In this document: positions 6,113 to 11,601 of the stretch, in pieces
How the letters are laid out: the number at the start of each line of letters is the position of its first letter
Position numbering within the stretch: the first letter of the stretch is position 1
Source: Desulfobacterales bacterium
GTDB taxonomy: Bacteria > Desulfobacterota > Desulfobacteria > Desulfobacterales > RPRI01
Length of the DNA: 11,601 nt
NCBI GenBank assembly: GCA_020052975.1
Contig: JAGVOC010000318.1
Coordinates: 1-11,601, forward strand
Reading direction: 5' to 3'
Program-made: the position numbers and the translations under genes
The notes under the pieces: model-generated
What the model saw: the letters and a program-made list of their open reading frames with translations, nothing else
The model's database searches: none
What the model was told of the DNA's origin: nothing

Positions 6113-7624
6113 TTATGAAGGCGCCGGAACCGATCTTTTCTTCAAACGGGAGATATCGTTTATTTCTTCCTGCGCCTCTTTCTTTTTCAAATCCCCGGCA
6201 ATTTTCATATCGTGGTCTTGCCTCCATTGAACAATCGAGTTGGCATAATACGATAAGACATCGATCATGCCGGCGTCCGCCCTGATTAATCCGTCTGACT
6301 CGATAAACATCTTCCTGATTCTAAGCATGTTTATTGTAATATCAATAACGCTTTCACGGTTTTTATCAGGGACATTGACCGTCACGCCTTTTGATTTCAA
6401 TTCTTCCATTAAATTATATATCTGTGCTTTCAAATCAAATTCGGATATCCATCTGCTCCGGTTCTCCAAAAGAACTGTTGATATCAGGGGCACAGGCAAA
6501 ACAGGGATAATGGTTTTAATGGAATCGAGCAATTTGCATGAAAGTTTTTCAACTTCCGGGAAACGGGCTTCACGGCTCATTGATCTGAAATGAATGTCAT
6601 TTTCTCTGCAATATTTTCGCGCTGATATATGCGGACCAAAATTGACGCATGCAAATCCGAAACGATGCCACTTGTTTTGAATCATCAGCAAAAGGTTGTG
6701 CAAAATAAAGCCGGCTGTTGTTTTAAAAACAAACCATCCGCTTCTCTTTTCGGCCTGAGGATCGAGTTCCCGGAGGAGGCTGCGGTCTTCAATTGTCCTG
6801 TCATAATTTATTCCGACAGGTATGAAAACAACATCCCGGTCGTTATCAGGTTGAAAACCCCGCAGCATATAATCAAGAAGGCCGAGTTTGGGTGGTCTTA
6901 GGCAGCCGTCACGGCTCAAACCGCCTTCAATGAAAACAGCCTGGCAGACACCCTCTTTAGTCGCCATGTGAATATATCTTTCCAAAACAAGCCTGTATAA
7001 CCTGTTGCCCGAATTTCTGCGCACAAAAAACGCCCCCATGTATTTAATAAGCATATGCAGCGGCCAGATCCTGGCCCATTCTCCAACCGCATAAGATAAA
7101 GTCGTACGCTCCGCGGCGAGAAATGCCACAAGAATATAATCCATATTGCTGCGATGGTTCATGACAAAAACCACTGTAGAATTGGGATCAATCTTTGACA
7201 GGTTTTCATTATCTACCAGGCCGACCCTGACCCGGTAAAGGAGGCGCGCAACCTTCTTTGCGATCCAGTAACCGATCCTGAAATAGAGATAAGCATTAAA
7301 AGAAGGGACTATCTCCTTTGCATAGGTAACAACCTTAGCCTGCGCAATTTCGCGGGGAATGTTCTTCTCCTGGGCATGTAATTGTATTGCTTCGATAACC
7401 TTCGGATCATAGACAAGCCGGTCAATCAAAACCTGCCGCTTTGTCAGTTGAAAAGGCCTGATCTCTATATCCAGCCGGGTTCCGATTTCATCTATGACCC
7501 GGTTTATTTTACGCCGGATAAACCAGCGGGTGCTGGGAATCAGAACTCTGTCCAGAACAGCTATGCAAGTCACTATGATCAGTAAAACAAACAACCAGAC
7601 AGGTATTGCAATATGTCCGTCCAT
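6113..7624 (-). CDS. PlsB/DHAPAT-like glycerolipid acyltransferase
   Basis: This 503-residue member of the LPLAT (PF01553) superfamily probably acylates glycerol-3-phosphate or a related lysophospholipid at the inner membrane. An N-terminal membrane segment (about 8-27) precedes the catalytic domain. Motif I is NHRSNMD with H157 and D162 (HX4D), motif III is FIEGGLSRDG (231-240), and motif IV is FIPVGINYDR (267-276). FIEGGLSR rather than FPEGTR points to the GPAT/DHAPAT branch rather than PlsC. It is much shorter than E. coli PlsB (about 807 residues). Roughly 200 residues follow the catalytic core without recognised motifs. GAGGTG at 7629-7634 supports the start. The exact acyl acceptor cannot be deduced. 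Confidence 0.82.
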   Translation of the reverse strand: MDGHIAIPVWLFVLLIIVTCIAVLDRVLIPSTRWFIRRKINRVIDEIGTRLDIEIRPFQLTKRQVLIDRLVYDPKVIEAIQLHAQEKNIPREIAQAKVVTYAKEIVPSFNAYLYFRIGYWIAKKVARLLYRVRVGLVDNENLSKIDPNSTVVFVMNHRSNMDYILVAFLAAERTTLSYAVGEWARIWPLHMLIKYMGAFFVRRNSGNRLYRLVLERYIHMATKEGVCQAVFIEGGLSRDGCLRPPKLGLLDYMLRGFQPDNDRDVVFIPVGINYDRTIEDRSLLRELDPQAEKRSGWFVFKTTAGFILHNLLLMIQNKWHRFGFACVNFGPHISARKYCRENDIHFRSMSREARFPEVEKLSCKLLDSIKTIIPVLPVPLISTVLLENRSRWISEFDLKAQIYNLMEELKSKGVTVNVPDKNRESVIDITINMLRIRKMFIESDGLIRADAGMIDVLSYYANSIVQWRQDHDMKIAGDLKKKEAQEEINDISRLKKRSVPAPS

Positions 7625-7641
7625 TTTTCACCTCACATGTT

Positions 7642-7716
7642 TTATGCGCCCGATCTCTTCATACTCCCGCCTTTTCCTAAAAGACCGCATATCCTGTATT
7701 TACCAATACGATTCAT
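7642..7716 (-). pseudogene. Ser/Thr protein kinase N-terminal relic
   Basis: An ATG at 7716, preceded by AAGGAA (7721-7726), opens a 24-residue frame beginning MNRIGKYRICGLLGKGG before diverging to SMKRSGA and TAA. The pattern I-G-K-Y-x-I-x-x-L-L-G-K-G-G is the start of the glycine-rich ATP loop of bacterial Hanks-type kinases, which normally continues MGxVYK. The rest of the kinase is absent. An overlapping frame (stop at 7628) reads RKRREYEEIGRIKHVR and might be the tail of the same or another gene, consistent with an internal deletion. It follows the phosphoesterase gene by 26 bases, as an operon partner would. Confidence 0.5.
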
Positions 7717-7742
7717 TTAATTCCTTATGGCAAAAACCTGCC

Positions 7743-8468
7743 TTACATAAGTCTTGTCGCATTTATTGAAGGCAACCCGGCCTTGATGATTTTATTTGCA
7801 ACCGACTCGATATCGTAAGAGATATGTTTTACTTCGATGGAGTCATTTGCCGTATCCCATATTATATACTTTGCACGGTTGTTTCTGTCTCTTGGCTGCC
7901 CTACGCTTCCGGCATTTATTATGTAGCGTTTGTCTTTATCCAGGTTTGTTACTCCCTTCTTCAGCAGGGCGCGGACAACAAAATCGCCGTCAAATTCAAC
8001 TATCTCAGGGTTATGGGTATGGCCTGTAAAACAAAGCCTTTCTTTGTATTGACCGAAAATATCCTTCATTTTTACGTTCGAAATTTCAAACATATATGTT
8101 GTCGGAGAATCAGGAGGAAAACCGTGAACAAAACGGGAGTCATAGGAAACTAAAAAATGCTCAAGGCCGGTCACGAAAGATAAAGATTCTTCAGAGAGCA
8201 TTTCAATGGTCATCTGTAATGATATGCATGCAATGGGATTCAGGTGATCCATATAATCACATTCGGCTACCCCCAGTTCATGGTTTCCCATCACAGTTGG
8301 TATATTCCGTTCGCGAATGAGGCGGATAGCCTCATTCGGCTCAGGGCCGTAACCTATGACATCCCCGAGGCAAACCATCGTATCCACAAAGGACCTATCT
8401 GCATCCCTCAGAACCATGGTAAATGCCTCCATGTTGCTGTGTATATCCGAAATAACTGCAATTCTCAT
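7743..8468 (-). CDS. Calcineurin-like metallophosphoesterase (YfcE/MJ0936-type)
   Basis: This 241-residue cytoplasmic protein with all metallophosphoesterase motifs in order should hydrolyse a phosphomono- or diester with a dinuclear metal centre. The motifs are SDIHSN (D8, H10), GDVIGYGPEPNE (D36), GNHE (N62, H63), VHG (H115) and GHTHNP (H150, H152). GDVIGYGP and NAGSVGQPRD are typical of the small PF12850 branch, which includes YfcE-like phosphodiesterases and predicted Ser/Thr or dinucleotide phosphatases. The start MRIAVISDIHSN places the first metal motif at the usual distance, though the Shine-Dalgarno sequence is weak. A kinase start relic directly downstream hints at an ancestral kinase-phosphatase pair. 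The substrate is unknown. Confidence 0.87.
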   Translation of the reverse strand: MRIAVISDIHSNMEAFTMVLRDADRSFVDTMVCLGDVIGYGPEPNEAIRLIRERNIPTVMGNHELGVAECDYMDHLNPIACISLQMTIEMLSEESLSFVTGLEHFLVSYDSRFVHGFPPDSPTTYMFEISNVKMKDIFGQYKERLCFTGHTHNPEIVEFDGDFVVRALLKKGVTNLDKDKRYIINAGSVGQPRDRNNRAKYIIWDTANDSIEVKHISYDIESVANKIIKAGLPSINATRLM

Positions 8469-8543
8469 ATGAGTACAAGCGACTATGAAAATGGAAAAAG
8501 CGCAAAGATTTCTGTTTGAAGAACTATTTGTTATTACTACACT

Positions 8544-8622
8544 GATTTTGCCTTAATATAAAGCAAAATCATGCGGTTTCGGATAATTGGAATGCAATTA
8601 TCCTGACCCCGGCATTTGCCGG
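8544..8622. repeat. Three consecutive inverted repeats in the divergent intergenic region
   Basis: Between the leftward phosphoesterase and the rightward hydrolase lie three adjacent perfect inverted repeats. GATTTTGC/GCAAAATC occupies 8544-8551 and 8563-8570 with an 11-base AT-rich loop. GGATAATTG/CAATTATCC occupies 8581-8589 and 8595-8603 with a 5-base loop. CCGGC/GCCGG occupies 8609-8613 and 8618-8622 with a 4-base loop. A direct repeat CATGCGGT flanks the last two (8570-8577 and 8631-8638). They could be operators for the divergent promoters, RNA hairpins in the hydrolase leader, or a small mobile element. No T-tract follows, so they are not evident intrinsic terminators. Confidence 0.6.
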
Positions 8623-8725
8623 CCGGTTGACATGCGGTACCATTGTGTGGTTCAGTCGCTTATTGGCCGGCTGGATATGTGTTCAAAATCCTGGAAGACA
8701 TAGAAAACGACGGGAAAGAAATGAA

Positions 8726-9592
8726 ATGATAAATGAAGAAATTACCATAAGATGCTCAGATGGTTTTTTGCTTGGAGGAACTCTTTTCACACCTGAAAAT
8801 ACTCCGGCAGGTGCTGTGATAATTGCATCAGCAATGGGCGTTCCAAGGAAGTTTTACCGTCCGTTTGCATCATATCTGGCTGTTAACGGTTTTGCCTCAA
8901 TAATTTTCGATTACAGAGGTATCGGTGATTCCCGGAATGGTGCAAATATCGAAGAAATCGCATTGGAGGATTGGGGAAGATTCGATATCGATGCGGCCCT
9001 GAGGGAAGCTATCGAAAGATTCAATCCCAAGTTTCTATACCTGATAGGGCACAGTTGCGGAGGGCAGCTATTCGGCCTCGCTCCTCACAGTGAAAGGCTT
9101 TCCGGAGTTGTCTTGACAGCAGCGCAACTTGCAAACTGGCGATTATGGCCATCGCCTTTAAATATCGGTATGTTTGCCCTCTGGTATTTCTTTATTCCTG
9201 CCATGAGCATGGGTCGCAGGATGTTCCCGGCACGAAGGCTTGGCATCGCCTCTATAGATGTTCCTAAAGGTGTAACCTCACAATGGGCACAATGGGGACG
9301 ACAGACAGAATACCTGTTTTCAGATAAGTTTAATATTGATACTGCCCGTTACAGCAAATTTACTTTCCCTTTGCTTTCCTATGCTTTTGATGATGATATC
9401 TATGCCCCCCCTGAGGCAGTTAAAGCCCTTTTGGCAAAAATACCGAATGCAAAAATTGAAACAGCTGAAATTAAGGCTTCTGTGCTCGGCGCCGGCAAAA
9501 TTGGTCACTTCGGATTTTATAAAGAAAAAATGAATGCAACGCTCTGGCCCCGCACATTGGCATGGCTTAACAGGATTTCCGGGCACTTATAA
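8726..9592 (+). CDS. Alpha/beta-fold hydrolase
   Basis: A 288-residue serine hydrolase of unknown substrate. The oxyanion region SAMGVPRKFY (35-44), FDYRGIGDSR (61-70) and the nucleophile elbow GHSCGG (S110) come first. Candidate acids are in FDDDIYAP (D222-D224) and the catalytic histidine is probably H261 in KIGHFGFYK, so the triad appears complete. The layout resembles the COG4757-type predicted hydrolases. I chose ATG 8726 (MINEEITIRCSDGF) because the family begins there. The 33 in-frame codons upstream are basic and Cys/Trp-rich, unlike a hydrolase or signal peptide. A weak GGGAAAG (8712-8718) precedes it. No signal peptide is seen, so it is probably cytoplasmic. It is monocistronic in this window. 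Confidence 0.85.
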   Translation: MINEEITIRCSDGFLLGGTLFTPENTPAGAVIIASAMGVPRKFYRPFASYLAVNGFASIIFDYRGIGDSRNGANIEEIALEDWGRFDIDAALREAIERFNPKFLYLIGHSCGGQLFGLAPHSERLSGVVLTAAQLANWRLWPSPLNIGMFALWYFFIPAMSMGRRMFPARRLGIASIDVPKGVTSQWAQWGRQTEYLFSDKFNIDTARYSKFTFPLLSYAFDDDIYAPPEAVKALLAKIPNAKIETAEIKASVLGAGKIGHFGFYKEKMNATLWPRTLAWLNRISGHL

Positions 9593-9623
9593 CACAATCC
9601 GAGTTGTTTTGTTAGGTTCTTCT

Positions 9624-9719
9624 TCAAATTTTCAACCTCCCCGATGTCACGGCCTGAACCCCCTTTTCCCTGTACATAATCTTATCGATGGCCCCTAAGG
9701 CAGCTTTCCTTATTTCTGA
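9624..9719 (-). pseudogene. Short C-terminal coding remnant abutting repeat copy 2
   Basis: A - strand frame gives SEIRKAALGAIDKIMYREKG and then VQAVTSGRLKI and TGA. The helix-like pattern I-R-K-A-A-L-G-A-I reads like real protein, possibly the last helix of a HEAT-like or enzyme domain, but I cannot assign a family. Its 5' side runs straight into the end of the repeat at 9723-9878, where an in-frame TGA occurs. It may be a gene tail cut off by the repeat or by a deletion. It could also be chance. Confidence 0.3.
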
Positions 9720-9722
9720 TAC

Positions 9723-9878
9723 CTTCGTAAAAAGTCAAAATACGACTTTTTACTTGGCGGGAAATCCGCCTGAGGCGGACTCTCCCGCCGCTTGAATTAA
9801 ATTCAAGCGGTTCCACCCTCACCCCAGCCCGGGGCTTAATCGCCCTCGGTCTGTTGATGGACTTTTTACAAGTTCATC
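9723..9878. repeat. 156-bp MITE-like repeat, copy 2 (opposite orientation)
   Basis: On the - strand it reads GATGAACTTGTAAAAAGTCC at one end (9859-9878) and GACTTTTTACGAAGG at the other (9722-9736), matching both ends of the copy at 4169-4324 over the same 156-bp span. The interior is mostly different and very structured. GTAAAAAGTC/GACTTTTTAC is at 9727-9736 and 9744-9753. Nested GGCGGG/CCCGCC (9756-9761, 9784-9789) surrounds TCCGCC/GGCGGA (9765-9770, 9774-9779). CCGCTTGAAT/ATTCAAGCGG is at 9788-9797 and 9801-9810. A GTCCGCC...GGCGGA core is shared with copy 1. The structures could end transcription of the hydrolase gene. No coding capacity is apparent. Confidence 0.8.
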
Positions 9879-9944
9879 ATTTCCGGATCTGACTTTTTCT
9901 CAAAACTGTCTGAAGCCACGGGATAACACCGTACTCTTGCTGTA

Positions 9945-9989
9945 TTTTACACTGTGTAAAAATTTTCGACAAAGTATCGTTTTTTACAC
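9945..9989 (+). promoter_or_regulatory. Probable upstream activating sequence for an NtrC-type activator
   Basis: A perfect inverted repeat TTTTACAC-T-GTGTAAAA covers 9945-9961. A further half site TTTTACAC lies at 9982-9989, 37 bp from the first. The palindrome is centred about 130 bp upstream of the start site predicted for the sigma-54 promoter at 10059-10074, within the usual range for enhancer-binding proteins. The AT-rich DNA between (about 10010-10058) could bend to allow looping. The binding protein is not in the window. It may be encoded downstream of the kinase. Confidence 0.6.
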
Positions 9990-10058
9990 CCGATCAACCC
10001 AACACCAATATCCCAATAATTAAAGGTACTTATTAAAATATTACGAAAAAATTAAACA

Positions 10059-10074
10059 TGGCATGTACCTTGCT
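10059..10074 (+). promoter_or_regulatory. Sigma-54 (RpoN) promoter of the two-component operon
   Basis: TGGCATG-TACC-TTGCT matches the -24/-12 consensus TGGCACG-N4-TTGCW, with GG (10060-10061) and GC (10072-10073) at the invariant spacing. Transcription should start near 10085, leaving a leader of about 27 bases before ATG 10112. The promoter overlaps the upstream ATG at 10058, which rules out that codon as the start of the response-regulator gene. Confidence 0.75.
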
Positions 10075-10111
10075 GATCATTTCATTTAAAATCATTCATT
10101 CTGAACTGTTT

Positions 10112-10528
10112 ATGAAAAAAGAATATAAAATACTAATAGCCGACAGGAATTCCCATGTGAGGGAATTCTTAAGACGTGAAATGCTGGCCGAAGGCTACTC
10201 TGTACAACTGGCTGAAAACGGCCGGGAAGTGCTGAAATGGGCATATCATCGCGAACCCGCCGATCTTTTAATTCTTGACCCGGACCTGCCTGACACAGAA
10301 GAATCTTTATTGTTGAAAAAACTCAGGCAAAGGATTCCCTACCTTCCGGTAGTTTTTCATACTTTTTTTTCAGATTATCTCTCGGCCTCCAAAATTATCA
10401 ATCCGACGGAATTTGTTGAAAAGGGAGGAAGCAGCATTGAAAAGCTTAAAAAAGTGGTGAAGGAAATTTTAAATAAAACCGCCGGAACAGGTAATGTGAA
10501 AAGCGAATCAGAGGATATGCGGTCATGA
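10112..10528 (+). CDS. Stand-alone response-regulator receiver protein
   Basis: A 138-residue protein consisting of one CheY-like receiver domain and a short hydrophilic tail with no DNA-binding domain. The acidic pocket shows D11 (LIADRNSH), phosphoacceptor D56 (LLILDPDLPD), T84 (VVFHTFF) and K104 (FVEKGG). Two positions deviate: the usual second acidic residue after D11 is R12, and the conserved K-P is K-G. Metal binding and phosphorylation may therefore be altered, although D56, T and K are kept. The start at 10112 follows from the sigma-54 promoter lying across the upstream in-frame ATG. The Shine-Dalgarno sequence is weak. Its stop overlaps the kinase start as ATGA, so it is likely a phosphotransfer partner or modulator of that kinase. 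Confidence 0.85.
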   Translation: MKKEYKILIADRNSHVREFLRREMLAEGYSVQLAENGREVLKWAYHREPADLLILDPDLPDTEESLLLKKLRQRIPYLPVVFHTFFSDYLSASKIINPTEFVEKGGSSIEKLKKVVKEILNKTAGTGNVKSESEDMRS

Positions 10529-11601
10529 ACCAGGAAAACAGGCTGAAAGATCCTTATTACAAATCCTTGACAAGAAAGATGCTCTTTATCGTCATAGCCG
10601 TTTCCTTTGCTCCTTTGATCATGGTGAGCGGCATTATCTTAAACCGGTTCAGCGTATCATATAATGAAAAATTAAACGCGCACCTCGGCGAACTTGTTTT
10701 AAAACACAGGCAGAACATAGACGGTTTTTTACTGGAAAAACTGAATAATATAAGGTTTATGGCCAAGTCCTTTACCGTTGAAGATCTGAAAAATGAAGAG
10801 TTTCTGAGAAATAATCTGGCGGCGCTTCAGACAGAATACGGTTCGGTTTTTGAAGACCTCGGAGTCATCAATGAGAAGGGAATCCAGGTGACATATGCCG
10901 GTCCGTTCAAGCTGGAAAATGCCAGATATTCGGATGCCGAATGGTTCAAGAAGGCAATCAATAGCGATTACTTCATAAGTGATGTTTTTCTCGGCCTGCG
11001 GGGAATACCGCACTTCATCATCACGGTAAGGCAGAAGAACAACGGAAAACCCTGGATATTAAGGGCCACGATAAGTTTTGTCGCTTTCAACTCTCTTGTC
11101 GAAAACCTCCGGATAGGGAAAACGGGATTTGCATTCATACTGAACAACAAAGGAGAATTTCAATCAAAACCCGGTTTTGAAGTCGTTCACGGTAAATCAT
11201 ATTCTTTCTACGAATCCATAAAAACAGGCAAGAAGACAAAAGACGGGGTTTTCTTCTCCGAAATGGCCGATGACTCAGGAAAAGAGAATCTGTATGTAGC
11301 ATCCTTAATAAAAAACGGGGATTGGGTCCTTATATACCAGCAGGATAAATCCGATGCCTTTTCGGATCTTACCCATGCCAAACAGATAGCGCTTATTATC
11401 ATTCTTACAGGCGGCATGGTTATCATTGTAACGGCTTTTTTGCTCTCGAAGCGGATGGTAGCAAGAATTGCACAGGCGGACGGGGAAAAGGAACTGATGA
11501 ATCAGCAGGTTATTGAAACCGGGAAGCTGGCGTCACTGGGTGAACTTGCGGCAGGAATCGCCCATGAAATAAATAACCCTGTTGCCATCATGGTAGAAGA
11601 A
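10525..11601 (+). CDS. dCache-type sensor histidine kinase (3' end outside window)
   Basis: The first 359 residues of a membrane sensor kinase, open to the window edge. A cytoplasmic N-terminus is followed by transmembrane helix 1 (about 19-39), a periplasmic region of about 245 residues with a double-Cache-like pattern (GVINEKGIQVTYAGPF, WFKKAI, ISDVFLG, FAFILNNKGEF, WVLIYQQD) and transmembrane helix 2 (about 288-307). A short linker leads to the HisKA H-box KLASLGELAAGIAHEINNP, with H347 the phosphorylation site. The catalytic ATPase domain lies beyond the window. No HAMP or PAS domain is evident between TM2 and the H-box. dCache domains typically bind small ligands such as carboxylates or amino acids; the ligand here is unknown. 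The ATGA overlap with the receiver gene implies co-translation. Confidence 0.9.
   Translation, partial: MNQENRLKDPYYKSLTRKMLFIVIAVSFAPLIMVSGIILNRFSVSYNEKLNAHLGELVLKHRQNIDGFLLEKLNNIRFMAKSFTVEDLKNEEFLRNNLAALQTEYGSVFEDLGVINEKGIQVTYAGPFKLENARYSDAEWFKKAINSDYFISDVFLGLRGIPHFIITVRQKNNGKPWILRATISFVAFNSLVENLRIGKTGFAFILNNKGEFQSKPGFEVVHGKSYSFYESIKTGKKTKDGVFFSEMADDSGKENLYVASLIKNGDWVLIYQQDKSDAFSDLTHAKQIALIIILTGGMVIIVTAFLLSKRMVARIAQADGEKELMNQQVIETGKLASLGELAAGIAHEINNPVAIMVEE

Noticed and set aside
8627..8632. TTGACA resembling a -35 box upstream of the hydrolase
   Set aside because: No acceptable -10 hexamer is found 16-18 bp downstream, so I did not call a sigma-70 promoter.
8627..8725. N-terminal extension of the hydrolase to ATG 8627
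   Set aside because: The 33 extra residues do not fit the fold or a signal peptide, and family similarity starts at MINEEITIRCSDG.
10058..10111. Alternative start of the receiver gene at ATG 10058
   Set aside because: This stretch contains the -24/-12 sigma-54 elements and upstream leader. The receiver domain begins normally at ATG 10112.
1..11601. CRISPR array, tRNA, rRNA, integrase or transposase
   Set aside because: No regularly spaced direct repeats, cloverleaf-like sequences, rRNA signatures or DDE/tyrosine-recombinase reading frames were seen on either strand.

Overview
The window looks like a chromosomal segment of a Gram-negative bacterium with moderate GC. My best guess is a Desulfobacterota (sulfate-reducer-like) lineage. 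The hints are a canonical sigma-54 promoter ahead of a two-component operon with an extracytoplasmic dCache-type histidine kinase, and 156-bp repeats whose ends read GATGAACTYGTAAAARGTC and GACTTTTTACGAAG. I associate such repeats with that group from memory. The taxonomic call is inference, not a computed result.

Left edge (1-1556) is a decaying toxin/antitoxin and restriction patch. It holds the C-terminus of a VapC PIN toxin on the + strand. On the - strand follow a broken DUF433 antitoxin start with a possible DUF5615-like tail, a short unassigned ORF coupled to it by ATGA, a 37-residue remnant resembling the start of a type I restriction subunit (HsdR), and an intact DinD homologue overlapping that remnant. 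The pattern is N-terminal starts joined to foreign or distal C-terminal tails, which suggests repeated internal deletions.

Core (1644-8468) lies entirely on the - strand, so transcription runs from high to low coordinates. First comes a calcineurin-like metallophosphoesterase, then the first ~17 residues of a vanished Ser/Thr protein kinase with its ribosome binding site still in place. Next are a membrane-anchored PlsB/DHAPAT-like glycerolipid acyltransferase, the ribosome-associated ABC-F ATPase EttA, repeat copy 1, and a compact zinc uptake operon znuA-znuC-znuB. The znu genes overlap by 4 bp at each junction.

Middle (8469-10111): a divergent intergenic region carries three consecutive inverted repeats, followed on the + strand by an alpha/beta hydrolase. 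A roughly 520-bp non-coding stretch then holds a short reverse-strand coding remnant, repeat copy 2, a TTTTACAC-T-GTGTAAAA palindrome with a further half site, and the sigma-54 promoter.

Right edge (10112-11601, + strand): a stand-alone response-regulator receiver protein is translationally coupled (ATGA) to a dCache histidine kinase that runs off the window just after its H-box. The palindrome, sigma-54 promoter and two-component operon together suggest control by an NtrC-family activator. I found no CRISPR array, rRNA, tRNA or intact transposase. I did not find an obviously new multi-gene system. The most distinctive signals are the sigma-54 control region, the heterogeneous-interior repeat family and the set of deletion relics.
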